Shown here in pieces: positions 1 through 7,857 of a stretch of 64,000 bases of DNA. Within the stretch, counting starts at the first letter, position 1, and each line of letters starts with the position of its first letter. Origin of the DNA: Blautia sp. AF19-10LB (GTDB taxonomy: Bacteria > Bacillota > Clostridia > Lachnospirales > Lachnospiraceae); assembly GCF_003461245.1 (NCBI RefSeq), contig NZ_QTWS01000001.1, positions 17,496 through 81,495 of the forward strand. Direction: 5' to 3'. The position numbers and the translations under genes are program-made. The notes under the pieces were generated by a model. It was not told the DNA's origin, searched no databases, and saw only the letters and a list, made by a program, of their open reading frames with translations.

Positions 1-248
1 TTTTGTAGAACAGGTGGATATTTATGAGCAGGAGCAGCCAGATGGCAGATTTCTGAAGCACATAAAGTTCCGTTTTCCGGTGTATTTTGGAGACAGAGAG
101 ACACAGGAACTTTGTTGGGACAACGAAAGTATCGTTGAAACTGTGTGCCTCTTGAGCAACCGAAAACCAGATACCAGATGCCAAGGTGAAAATAGGCATT
201 GATATGGATGATTATTACCGTATCAGGGAGAATGCTGAAAGCAAATAA
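1..248 (+). pseudogene. C-terminal remnant of a recombinase-like mobile-element gene
   Basis: The reading frame enters from outside the window and encodes a tail with VDIYEQEQPDGRFLKHIKF and WDNESIVETVCLL, which I associate with C-termini of large recombinases carried by conjugative elements of gut Firmicutes. Near 165-180 the 7-base unit ccagata/ccagatg is tandemly duplicated and shifts the frame. Removing one copy gives RKPDAKVKIGIDMDDYY... ending at TAA 246-248. The gene is therefore 5'-truncated by the window edge and frameshifted. The family assignment is from memory of similar tails and is not firm; that it is a broken mobile-element gene is more secure, because a ParB-like remnant follows. 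Confidence 0.5.
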
Positions 249-292
249 ACCTTTACAAAACCGAATAATACACTGAATTAAAGCAGGATAGA

Positions 293-335
293 AGCTGTTG
301 ATGCGTTAGAAGATAACGTGTCAGCGGCTTTTTCT
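293..335 (+). terminator. Rho-independent terminator
   Basis: A 16-bp stem (293-308 with 314-329, several G-U pairs) and a 5-base loop precede a T-rich run. It follows the recombinase remnant and precedes the ParB-like remnant. Confidence 0.7.
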
Positions 336-384
336 TTTTATCTGAAAATCTATTAGTCAAATCTGAAAGGAGTCAATTAAGTTA

Positions 385-606
385 ATGCACCAAAAAGAAA
401 AGTATATCAGGCGCACGGGATCTTCTTGCTTAGGATCCGGTGAAGGATACGCCAGTGGCTGTGAATGGGATTGTTTCTATTCCTGTTGAGGAAATATATC
501 CGTTTCATGATTATCCATTCCGGCTGTATGAGGGAGAATGCCTGGAAGACATGTACAGAGCATCAGGGAGTTTGCAGCAAGTGATACAGGAGAACTCTTG
601 GAGTGA
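385..606 (+). pseudogene. ParB/Spo0J-like N-terminal remnant, two frameshifts
   Basis: Read across three frames this encodes the start of a ParB-type partition protein as found on integrative elements: IRRTGSSCL, then DPVKDTPVAVNGIVSIPVEEIYPFHDYPFRL, then (D)MVQSIREFAASDTGELLE and a stop. An extra G near 434 moves frame 1 to frame 2, and a missing base near 552 moves frame 2 to frame 3. ATG 385 has AAAGGAG at 366-372. The ParB N-terminal motif (I-P-hydrophobic-pattern, then HPF/YPF, then S-I-R-E-F) is recognisable but most of the protein is gone. With the upstream recombinase tail it marks the eroded edge of an integrated element. Confidence 0.65.
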
Positions 607-650
607 GTTTTCCAAAATTATCACAAAATGTTTCCTGCCTATTTCTCCTG

Positions 651-1100
651 TCATATAATGTTTTGCAAATTATTTTGCATGGATGTTCGCTGATAATAGG
701 TATTTATGATATCCTGTAAAGTAATCGTATTCATTTTTCCTTCAGCAGTTTTTTGGATTTCATCATAGAATCCCTGCAAAGACAACTGAATATTAATACC
801 AATGCCGCAATCGGGGTTGGTATGAGTATCTAAATGAAGCAGAGGTTTCTCGCCTTCAACTGCTTTATAAATATCCAGTAATGTGATCTGGTCTGCTGGT
901 TTTGAAAGAGAAGGACGGGCATGTCCAGCTACACTGGTCATAAGTCCGGCTTTTTTTAGTTTTAACATAAGTTGGCGTACAAAGCCGGGATTTGTATGGA
1001 CACTTTCTGCAATTGAGGCACTGGAGAGAGATTTTTCCTGGTTGATAGCAATCAGAACCATCACATGAACAGTATCGCTTAATTTCGTTGAATATTTCAT
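651..1100 (-). CDS. Rrf2-family transcriptional regulator
   Basis: A 149-aa winged-helix regulator starting MKYSTKLSDTVHVMVLIA, with the recognition region SSASIAESVHTNPGFVRQLM and the wing following KKAGLM. The cluster LLHLDTHTNPDCGIGINIQ resembles YwnA-type Rrf2 proteins; only one cysteine lies there, so an IscR-like Fe-S cluster (three Cys) is unlikely. ATG at 1098-1100 is chosen because AAGGAG lies 8 bases upstream; a longer reading back to 1196 has no ribosome site and would cover the operator. It is divergent from the DUF3786 gene and may act on the shared promoter region, though the neighbouring TetR protein is an equal candidate. Confidence 0.85.
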   Translation of the reverse strand: MKYSTKLSDTVHVMVLIAINQEKSLSSASIAESVHTNPGFVRQLMLKLKKAGLMTSVAGHARPSLSKPADQITLLDIYKAVEGEKPLLHLDTHTNPDCGIGINIQLSLQGFYDEIQKTAEGKMNTITLQDIINTYYQRTSMQNNLQNII

Positions 1101-1188
1101 GATAAGAAACTCCTTGTAGTATGATATAATGATTTTGGTTTCACGTTTTTGAGGCGAAAATATTTCTGGTTTGTCAAAAACATCCCAA

Positions 1189-1274
1189 GTTCTCAACAGC
1201 TCTTTTTAATGTGTTGAGAAACTGTACATATTTTTTATTTTGATGATTGTAAATAATATAATTACAACTATAAT
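1189..1274 (+). promoter_or_regulatory. Operator and promoter A of the CooC/MoxR cassette
   Basis: An inverted repeat TTCTCAACA (1190-1198) / TGTTGAGAA (1212-1220) with a 13-base spacer is followed by a promoter block with -10 TATAAT at 1269-1274 and a weak TTGTAA 15 bases upstream. The whole block, down to GTCAACA near 1297, reappears at 2655-2760 in front of the CooC gene, so one regulator probably controls both transcripts. Confidence 0.6.
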
Positions 1275-1329
1275 GAAATTTAAAGGAAAAGTCAACATAG
1301 GAATGAAACTTACGGAGGATGGTATAAAT

Positions 1330-1383
1330 ATGCTGATCGTAGACAAATTTATGAAACCACCAAAATCCTTGCATAAACATTGA
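1330..1383 (+). CDS. Possible 17-residue leader peptide or gene remnant
   Basis: ATG 1330 follows ACGGAGG at 1313-1319 and opens MLIVDKFMKPPKSLHKH before TGA. It is the first frame with a strong ribosome site downstream of promoter A. It could be a leader peptide, a real micro-protein, or the start of a gene that lost its middle, as happened to several others in this window. I do not recognise it. Confidence 0.25.
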   Translation: MLIVDKFMKPPKSLHKH

Positions 1384-1423
1384 TTATTATATGATGCGAT
1401 AAAATATTCACAAAGGAGAACTT

Positions 1424-2050
1424 ATGGAATACAAAAATCAAACAGAAAATCGTGCATTTCAGGAAATGTTGCAGGCAGCAGTAAAACGGTTACAAAATCG
1501 TTCCGGAGAGGAGATTGCTGCAAAAAGTGGGGCTGTTTTTCATAGCAACCGAAATGTGCTTGAAGTACTGAGTTTTTATGAAACGATTGAAATTCAACTC
1601 CCTGAGTTTCGTATTAACTCAGACATGGACGAATGGCATTATCTGACATTGCTGCATTATCTGGATATGGCTGATGGAACAGAAGGTTCACAGAAGCTCA
1701 TTACTTTTGGTAACCTGAAAGATGGATTGATTCGGGGAACCAGGTTTGACCGGACTGCAGAGCAGAAACTGGAAAAGCTTTTGCAGGATAAAGATCCTGA
1801 GAAAATTCAGAAAGCATGTAAAAATCTAGGTGCAGAATTCACAGAGACAAAGGCGGATCTGTGTGCTGTTTTTCCAGTTCTGCCAAGATATCCGGTAACT
1901 TTAAAGATATGGTTTGCAGATGAAGAATTTCCTGCATCTGGAAAACTATTTCTTCAAGATCATGCCAATCATTATCTGAGTGTAGAAGATGCAGTAACAG
2001 TCGGAGAAATCTTGCTGCAAAAATTATCGGAAGCATTTTCTTCCCTCTGA
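1424..2050 (+). CDS. DUF3786 domain protein
   Basis: A 208-aa soluble protein with the DUF3786 signature in its second half (VTLKIWFADEEFPASGKLFL, then HYLSVEDAVTVGEIL). In the middle are HYLTLLHYLDMADG and a region FGNLKDGLIRGTRFDRTAE typical of the family. The molecular function is unknown; members are common in acetogenic and sulfate-reducing anaerobes, often near CO dehydrogenase or corrinoid genes. AAAGGAG precedes ATG 1424. Its last 79 bases overlap the 3' end of the convergent TetR gene. It is transcribed from promoter A, which matches the promoter of the CooC gene, so it probably belongs to the same maturation-type cassette. Confidence 0.8.
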   Translation: MEYKNQTENRAFQEMLQAAVKRLQNRSGEEIAAKSGAVFHSNRNVLEVLSFYETIEIQLPEFRINSDMDEWHYLTLLHYLDMADGTEGSQKLITFGNLKDGLIRGTRFDRTAEQKLEKLLQDKDPEKIQKACKNLGAEFTETKADLCAVFPVLPRYPVTLKIWFADEEFPASGKLFLQDHANHYLSVEDAVTVGEILLQKLSEAFSSL

Positions 2051-2619
2051 TCATGAATCAGAAAACTTTCCAGTCCGGCTTTGATAAACTTGTCAATTGT
2101 TGTCTGAATCTGTTTCCAGTCATTACAGTGATTGCGGAGCATCAGTCTGTTGATGGAAAGGCAGCCATTCATTTGAAAATAAAAAACCGATTCTGCCTGC
2201 TCAAAGGTCAGGAGGCTGTGTGACATAAGCCAGGTCACATAGCCTTCTTTTGTATTTTCTGCTAATTTTTCCAGAAGAATGGGGGCAATTGCATCATCCA
2301 GAAACAGTGCCCTGTATTGTGATTCCATCTGTATTTTCTGACAGAACGGATAGGAACAGCTTTTTTGATTTAGACAGAATAAATGATCTACAGTTGTTAA
2401 CATATCCTGAGTCATATCATTAAAAATATCTGATAATACATCATGGACATCGTAGTAATGAAGATAAAAAGTGCCACGGTTGATTTCAGCATTTTTGCAG
2501 ATCTCTGTAACTGTAATTTTCGTAAAACTTTTCTGCTTTAACAATTCTAAGAACGTATCTTTTATGGTTTGCCTGGTATAGCGGGTACGGCGATCTTGTT
2601 TTCTCGTTTTTTCTGACAT
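1972..2619 (-). CDS. TetR/AcrR-family regulator
   Basis: A 215-aa protein with an N-terminal TetR helix-turn-helix (TRQTIKDTFLELLKQKSF, TVTEICKNAEINRGTFYLHY) and an all-helical ligand-binding part. AGGAG lies 6 bases upstream of the ATG at 2617-2619. The last ~26 residues are read through the antisense of the DUF3786 gene, so the natural C-terminus may have been extended by a lost stop. The gene is divergent from the CooC operon. An inverted repeat CTCAACA-N12-TGTTGAG sits between the two starts and also in front of the DUF3786 gene. By the usual TetR habit of binding its own divergent promoter it is the likeliest regulator of the cassette (inference). Confidence 0.85.
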   Translation of the reverse strand: MSEKTRKQDRRTRYTRQTIKDTFLELLKQKSFTKITVTEICKNAEINRGTFYLHYYDVHDVLSDIFNDMTQDMLTTVDHLFCLNQKSCSYPFCQKIQMESQYRALFLDDAIAPILLEKLAENTKEGYVTWLMSHSLLTFEQAESVFYFQMNGCLSINRLMLRNHCNDWKQIQTTIDKFIKAGLESFLIHDQREENASDNFCSKISPTVTASSTLR

Positions 2620-2654
2620 TATATACTCCTGTATTATTTGGGATCATATGATTC

Positions 2655-2736
2655 CTCAACAATTTTTCTGATGTGTTGAGTAACCATACAAATCTCACAG
2701 ACTGATTATTGTAATTTATATAGTAACAACTATAAT
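2655..2736 (+). promoter_or_regulatory. Operator and promoter B in front of the CooC operon
   Basis: Inverted repeat CTCAACA (2655-2661) / TGTTGAG (2674-2680), then -35 TTGTAA 2709-2714, a 16-base spacer and -10 TATAAT 2731-2736. The block AACAACTATAATGA is identical in region A, and the surrounding ~95 bases are alignable. Confidence 0.65.
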
Positions 2737-2787
2737 GAGGTTTAAAGAAAAAGTCAACAGATTGTTCAGAATTTTAGGAGGAAAAAC

Positions 2788-3558
2788 ATGGGACATGTAA
2801 TTGCAGTATCAGGAAAAGGTGGCGTAGGGAAAACAACCCTTTGTGGATTGTTAATTCAATATTTATGTGAAAATAGAAAACATCCGGTTTTAGCTGTAGA
2901 TGCAGATGCAAATGCGAATTTGAATGAAGTGCTCGGCGTTGAACCGGAGATTACACTCGGAGAACTGAGAGAAGAGATTGAACGTGCAGGAGTTGATCCA
3001 CGATATCAGATTCCGGCAGGAATGACAAAACAGGCTTATCTGGAAATGCGTCTTTCCGATGCAATTGCAGAAGAAGACGATTATGATTTGATGGTAATGG
3101 GGCGAACCCAGGGACAGGGCTGCTATTGTTTTGTAAATGGTCTTGTGCAGACCCAGGTTCAGAAACTGCAAGGTCATTATCCATATATTGTGGTTGATAA
3201 CGAAGCAGGTATGGAACATATCAGCAGAGGAATCCTGCCAATGATGGAAGTTGCGATTCTTGTAAGTGACTGTTCCAGAAGAGGTGTTCAGGCAGCCGGA
3301 CGTATTGCAAAGCTGATGAAGGAGTTAAACTTTAAACCACAGAAAACTGGATTAATCGTGAATCGTGTTCCGGATGGAAAACTGGATGCCGGAACTCTGG
3401 AAGAAATTCGAAATCAGGGACTGGAATTGTTAGGGGTTGTGCCACATGATGACCAGGTATATCAGTATGACTGTGATGGAAAGCCGATCATACGGCTTCC
3501 GAAAGATTCTCCTGTAAGAAGTGCACTGGGAGAAATTGTAAAGAAGTTAGGATTGTGA
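2788..3558 (+). CDS. CooC/AcsF-type nickel-enzyme maturation ATPase
   Basis: A 256-aa MinD-like P-loop ATPase. The deviant Walker A is GKGGVGKTT at residues 9-17, followed by LAVDADANANLNEVLG. A Cys-X-Cys pair occurs in GQGCYCFVNG near residues 110-119; in CooC proteins this pair binds nickel at the dimer interface. The Walker B-like strand YIVVDNEAGMEHISRG is typical of the family. CooC and AcsF insert nickel into CO dehydrogenase and acetyl-CoA synthase; no such enzyme is encoded here, so the client is unknown. AGGAGG precedes the ATG. It heads an apparent operon with the MoxR and VWA genes and is driven by promoter B. Confidence 0.85.
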   Translation: MGHVIAVSGKGGVGKTTLCGLLIQYLCENRKHPVLAVDADANANLNEVLGVEPEITLGELREEIERAGVDPRYQIPAGMTKQAYLEMRLSDAIAEEDDYDLMVMGRTQGQGCYCFVNGLVQTQVQKLQGHYPYIVVDNEAGMEHISRGILPMMEVAILVSDCSRRGVQAAGRIAKLMKELNFKPQKTGLIVNRVPDGKLDAGTLEEIRNQGLELLGVVPHDDQVYQYDCDGKPIIRLPKDSPVRSALGEIVKKLGL

Positions 3559-3643
3559 ATTGGAGGATTGAAAGTTTGAAGATTGAGTAAACAGAAATAT
3601 TATCTAATTTGGTATAACCAATTGCAAAGAAAGGAAAATCTTC

Positions 3644-4576
3644 ATGAGAAATCATTGGACAGAAATAGAAAAATATTTAGAAGACCAGAAGATAGCGCAG
3701 GAATTGATTGGAGAACTGAGAGATTTTCACATGCGTTATGAGGTAGAGAATCAGGTAAAGGAACGGGTAGAAAAACCGGATATCCTGTTTTATGGGAAAA
3801 AGATTCTGGAAATGTCAATAGCAGCGCTTCTTCAGGAAGATAACCTGTTACTTTCCGGTGCGAAAGCTACAGGAAAAAATGTACTATGTGAGACACTGGC
3901 ATGGATATTCGGAAGACCGGAATACGACATTTCTTTTCATGTAAATACAGACAGTGCCGATCTGATTGGAACGGATACCTTTATAAATAATGAGGTTCAC
4001 CTTCGGAAAGGCCCCATCTACCAATGCGCGGAATTTGGAGGATTTGGAATCCTGGACGAAATCAATATGGCAAAAAATGATGCGGTTTCTGTACTGCATG
4101 CCACGCTGGATCATCGGCGCAGAATCGATATTCCAGGATATAACAGGATTTTACTTCATCCGGCCACACGATTTATCGGCACGATGAATTATGGTTACGC
4201 AGGTACCAGAGAGCTAAATGAAGCATTGGTTTCAAGGTTTATGGTAATTGATATGCCTGAAATGGATGAGGATAGTGTCCTTTTTGTATTAAGACAACAT
4301 TTTCCAGATGGGGAAAAAAGTGCACTGAAAGCTTTTGCAGGACTGTTTCTGGATCTGCAGATCAAAGCTTATCATGGAGAAATCTCAACAAAATCTCTTG
4401 ACCTGAGAGGATTGGTTTCTGCTGTAAAAGCCACAAGAAGCGGACTTTCTCCAATTGATGCAATCCAGATGGGGATCATAAATAAAAGTTTTGATGTATT
4501 TGAAAAAGAAATCATAGAAGATGTGGTTTCTACCAGAATCCCATCTTCCTGGACCGGAAAAGACATATGGGGGTAA
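3644..4576 (+). CDS. MoxR-type AAA+ ATPase
   Basis: A 310-aa ATPase of the MoxR/CbbQ/NorQ class. Walker A is GAKATGKN near residue 70, Walker B is FGILDEIN near 136, sensor 1 follows in FIGTMNYGYAGTRELNEALVSRF, and the arginine finger region SRF fits the family. Such ATPases work with a VWA-domain partner to remodel or load cofactors into metallo-enzymes (CbbQ-CbbO, NorQ-NorD, CoxD-CoxE). The VWA partner begins 6 bases downstream, which supports a functional pair. An 85-base gap separates it from the CooC gene, without an obvious terminator. Confidence 0.85.
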   Translation: MRNHWTEIEKYLEDQKIAQELIGELRDFHMRYEVENQVKERVEKPDILFYGKKILEMSIAALLQEDNLLLSGAKATGKNVLCETLAWIFGRPEYDISFHVNTDSADLIGTDTFINNEVHLRKGPIYQCAEFGGFGILDEINMAKNDAVSVLHATLDHRRRIDIPGYNRILLHPATRFIGTMNYGYAGTRELNEALVSRFMVIDMPEMDEDSVLFVLRQHFPDGEKSALKAFAGLFLDLQIKAYHGEISTKSLDLRGLVSAVKATRSGLSPIDAIQMGIINKSFDVFEKEIIEDVVSTRIPSSWTGKDIWG

Positions 4577-4582
4577 ACTTGT

Positions 4583-6400
4583 ATGGAGGATATCAGATGG
4601 CCGGCGGAACAACTGGAAGAACATCGTCTGGAGGTCAGCAATCGTATCAGAAATCTTTTTTGGACAGTCAGTGGTGATTATGGTATGGAATTTGAACCGG
4701 ACACAGAAAAATATGTTTATTCAAAACAAACGGTTCTATATGAGGCAGTGAAGCAGGGTGCCTTTGCACGATATTTTGATCAGAAGAAACTTGGCATGTA
4801 TTTGATGAAAAAATTACATTTTTCTGCTGGAGAAGATATGCTTTTACCTCTTGCTGGATTATGCATGGATGCTGCAGTGGAGCGCTTTATCATTCGAGAA
4901 CGTTTGGGAACAAAGGAAATCAGAGAACAGGCGTTCAGAGAATTGGAAAAGGCCGAGGAAGAGCAGGTATCAGATAATGCTGGAACAGACCTGATTCACA
5001 GGATTAGGCTTCTGTATATAAGGCATGTTCTGAAGAACACAGACGATGAGGGAATGGATCCGCAGGCAGAGATTGCATTGTACAAGATTCTTTCTCTGAA
5101 GGATGCAGAAAATACGGAAGATGTCATAAACGTGATAGATGAGATTTATAACCATGTTCTGGATCCCTCTTTTGAAAAAAAGAATGGAAATCTGGAGAAG
5201 ATTCTGAATTTACCGGATATGGCATTGGCCAATGACGCGTGGCAGGAATGCATGACAGATGAACAGATGGAAGACATCATTCAAAAATATCTTTCTAATA
5301 TCAAAAAAAAGATGATGAGTCTGGATATCAGAAACAAAAAGAAAAAAAGATTTTATTTCTCTCCGGAAAATGAAGAAGTTCCGGAAAGCTCGGAGAATAT
5401 AAATCCACAGGCAGTGCGACGGATACGGGAATATGTGGAACTGAATTACGGAAAATCGTATCTAAGTGAATCGGAGCAGGCCAGAGTCAACCGGAAATTT
5501 TGTACAGGAATTCACAAAAACTGTATCCTGTATCTTACAGATGGAATTTTACAGAGCCCTGTGATTAAAAATAATCAATACCGTTTTTCTCAGCTGCAGT
5601 TTGAAAAAAATAAAGCCTATTATGGAAATAATCACTGGATCATCAAAAGAAATATTTCTGTGTTGGCAGAGTCACTGAAACGGGCATTTATAATCCGAAA
5701 GGATGATTTTGTCAGCAGATCTGATGCAGGGCAGCTTGTTCCTGAGAGGTTATGGAAAATTGGAAGAACAGACGATGACAAGTTATTTAATAGAAAAAAG
5801 AGATCTGAAGATTCTGAGTTTGTAATAGACGTCCTGATTGATTCCAGTGGTTCCCAAGCAGGCAGACAGGCTCAGGTAGCGGCTCAGGGATATATTATCA
5901 GTGAAGCATTAAGCCAGGCAGGAATTCCTCATCGGGTGACAGGATACTGTGCTTTCTGGGGATATACAGTACTTCAGAGATTTCGGGATTATGAAGATCC
6001 AAGGGAAACAAATGAAAGAATCTTTCAATTTCGGGCGTATGCCAATAACAGAGATGGGCTTGCACTGAAAACAGTCTGTTCCTCTCTCATGGAGCGACCG
6101 GAAAAAAATAAGATTTTAATCGTATTAAGTGATGGAAAACCCTGTGATATGAGCATACAACGATCAGGAACCCGCCAGCCCAAGATCTATGACGGAGAAG
6201 GAGCTGTGAAAGATACTGCATATGAGGTGCGTCGGGCCAGAAATCAGGGAATTTTCGTAATTGGTATTTTTGTAGGGAATGAAGAAGAGCTCTCCGTGGA
6301 AAAGAGAATCTATGGAAAAGACTTTGCCTATATTCGTAATATCAGCAATTTTTCCCGTATGGTAGGAACTTTTTTGCGAAGACAAATTGATATGGAATGA
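4583..6400 (+). CDS. VWA-domain protein, CbbO/NorD/CoxE-like
   Basis: A 605-aa protein. A mostly helical, charged N-terminal ~370 residues precedes a C-terminal von Willebrand A domain with an intact MIDAS: DSSGS in VIDVLIDSSGSQAG near residue 420, a conserved Thr/Asn region, and LSDGKPCD near 517. No signal peptide or membrane segment is visible, so it is cytosolic. The partner MoxR ATPase lies directly upstream. By analogy to NorD and CbbO the VWA domain would grip a client enzyme while the ATPase remodels it. The Lys-rich stretch RNKKKKRFYFSPENEE near 250 looks like an exposed linker. The client is not in the window. Confidence 0.8.
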   Translation: MEDIRWPAEQLEEHRLEVSNRIRNLFWTVSGDYGMEFEPDTEKYVYSKQTVLYEAVKQGAFARYFDQKKLGMYLMKKLHFSAGEDMLLPLAGLCMDAAVERFIIRERLGTKEIREQAFRELEKAEEEQVSDNAGTDLIHRIRLLYIRHVLKNTDDEGMDPQAEIALYKILSLKDAENTEDVINVIDEIYNHVLDPSFEKKNGNLEKILNLPDMALANDAWQECMTDEQMEDIIQKYLSNIKKKMMSLDIRNKKKKRFYFSPENEEVPESSENINPQAVRRIREYVELNYGKSYLSESEQARVNRKFCTGIHKNCILYLTDGILQSPVIKNNQYRFSQLQFEKNKAYYGNNHWIIKRNISVLAESLKRAFIIRKDDFVSRSDAGQLVPERLWKIGRTDDDKLFNRKKRSEDSEFVIDVLIDSSGSQAGRQAQVAAQGYIISEALSQAGIPHRVTGYCAFWGYTVLQRFRDYEDPRETNERIFQFRAYANNRDGLALKTVCSSLMERPEKNKILIVLSDGKPCDMSIQRSGTRQPKIYDGEGAVKDTAYEVRRARNQGIFVIGIFVGNEEELSVEKRIYGKDFAYIRNISNFSRMVGTFLRRQIDME

Positions 6401-6416
6401 AAATGGAGGAATCACT

Positions 6417-6611
6417 ATGGGTAAAATTGAATTCGCCAATTGCCAGGATGTAAGAAATCAGAAAAAGATACAGGAATTAGATTGTCCACGCTGTCATGAA
6501 CCGGGAGGCATTGAAGCCTTTGTGAAAGACGGGATACTTGCAGAGGATGGAGTATGTGATAACTGCGGATATATTCTTCCAGAAGGAACAGAACTGGAGG
6601 AAGTGGAGTAA
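6417..6611 (+). CDS. 64-aa zinc-ribbon-like protein of the cassette
   Basis: A very small acidic protein with two CXXC knuckles, CPRC (near residue 23) and CDNC (near 48), about 22 residues apart. This is the spacing of a zinc ribbon or a rubredoxin-like metal site. ATG 6417 is chosen because TGGAGG lies 7 bases upstream; an earlier in-frame ATG at 6387 overlaps the VWA gene and has no site. The gene sits between the VWA gene and the second CooC gene with short gaps, so it is probably part of the same transcript. A role as metal carrier or adaptor is a guess. I know no named family for it. Confidence 0.65.
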   Translation: MGKIEFANCQDVRNQKKIQELDCPRCHEPGGIEAFVKDGILAEDGVCDNCGYILPEGTELEEVE

Positions 6612-6633
6612 GAAGCATTTAAGGAGATAACAG

Positions 6634-7344
6634 ATGAAAATTGCTGTAACTGGAAAAGGCGGAGTAGGGAAAACTACGATATCTGCAGTATTAGCACGGC
6701 TGTATGCAGAAGAAGGGAAAAAAGTATTTGCTGTAGATGTGGATCCAGATGCAAATCTTGGACTTGCACTGGGTTTTTCAGAGGAAGAACTGGAGAGTAT
6801 TACGCCTATCAGTAAAATGAGAAGGTTGATTGAGGAGAGAACAGGTGCAGATAAAAGTAATACTTTTTATAAAGTCAATCCAAAAGTGGATGATATTCCT
6901 GAAATTTATGGAAAAGAAAACAATGGTGTTCAACTTCTGGTTTTGGGAACTGTGGAAACTGCGGGAGGCGGATGTGTATGCCCTGAAAATGTAATGTTGA
7001 AACGAATTATTAATAATTTGGTTTTACATAGAGATGATATAGTAATCTTGGACATGGAAGCAGGACTTGAGCATTTAGGACGGGGAACAACGGAAGGAAT
7101 GGATCAATTTATCGTCGTGATAGAGGCGGGGGCCAGAAGTGTTCAGACTTATAAAAATGTAAAACGTTTGGCAGAAGAATTGGGTGTAAAGGAGGTAAAG
7201 GTCATAGCAAATAAAATCAGAAATGATGAAGATGAAAAGTTTGTAAGGTCTAGAATTCCGAAGCAAGATTTTTTGGGATGTTATCCAAAATCTCAGGCTT
7301 ACAGAAGATCAATTTGCGCTAATGGATATGGAGGCTGGTATTGA
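6634..7344 (+). CDS. CooC-type ATPase, C-terminus lost
   Basis: The first ~215 residues are a good CooC-type ATPase: Walker A GKGGVGKTT at 7-15, VFAVDVDPDANLGLALG, the Cys pair in GGGCVCPENVMLK near 112-120, and ILDMEAGLEHLGRGT. After IPKQDFLG the homology stops, and the frame runs into out-of-register codons (CYPKSQAYRR...) belonging to another CooC gene's 3' half. The final helices that complete the fold (normally ~30-40 residues more) are therefore replaced. It probably no longer works normally. AAGGAG precedes ATG 6634. It is annotated as a coding frame because the frame itself is open. Confidence 0.7.
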   Translation: MKIAVTGKGGVGKTTISAVLARLYAEEGKKVFAVDVDPDANLGLALGFSEEELESITPISKMRRLIEERTGADKSNTFYKVNPKVDDIPEIYGKENNGVQLLVLGTVETAGGGCVCPENVMLKRIINNLVLHRDDIVILDMEAGLEHLGRGTTEGMDQFIVVIEAGARSVQTYKNVKRLAEELGVKEVKVIANKIRNDEDEKFVRSRIPKQDFLGCYPKSQAYRRSICANGYGGWY

Positions 7345-7657
7345 ACACTTTGGACGTGGAATTGATAACGGTGTAGATTTGATATTGATAATCATAGATC
7401 CATCCTATGAATCCCTACAGCTTTCCAAAAAAATCGGGGAATTATCGGAAAGTATTCGAAAACCATTTTATTACGTTCTCAATAAAGTAACAAAAGAGAA
7501 TCAGGAAATGATGTATGAAGCTGTATGGAATTCAAGTCGAGTCGCTGTATCTCTTAGTGCGGATCCCGGTATTATGGGAGAGGGACTGATGGGGAAAGAA
7601 CTATCAGAAAAACCAGATGCTATTGAAAACTTAACAGAATTTCTACTTTCTATTTAA
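7322..7657 (+). pseudogene. 3' half of a further CooC-type ATPase gene
   Basis: From about 7283 a different frame gives VIQNLRLTEDQFALMDMEAGIEHFGRG, continuing through YVLNKVTKENQEMMYEAV to a normal CooC C-terminus and stop. It lacks the P-loop half. In the preceding gene the equivalent MEAGLEHLGRG motif occurs ~85 residues before the junction, so the join is not at matching positions and is not a simple crossover between paralogues. An out-of-frame deletion that removed the end of one cooC gene and the start of the next explains it best. The ATG at 7322 is internal and has no ribosome site. Confidence 0.75.
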
Positions 7658-7735
7658 AGAACGAGGAGATTTACTGTGGATATATGATAAAAGAAAACCA
7701 GATTATACAGCTGTAATTTGTAATATTACATCCGC

Positions 7736-7764
7736 TTGACGCAAGAAAAAAGCAGTGATATACT
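7736..7764 (+). promoter_or_regulatory. Promoter of the LytTR two-component genes
   Basis: TTGACG (7736-7741), 17 bases, TATACT (7759-7764): a good vegetative promoter. A short palindrome GTAATATTAC lies just upstream. Confidence 0.65.
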
Positions 7765-7857
7765 GAAACAAAAATTATTTATAAAATAATAAAAACCTGG
7801 AACTATATTGTGTGATTGAACAGTTACAAAAAATGCAATTCTTGTGGAGGGTATGGG

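Noticed and set aside
1174..1380. 68-codon minus-strand frame between the Rrf2 and DUF3786 genes
   Set aside because: It covers the operator and promoter, has no ribosome site and no recognisable sequence.
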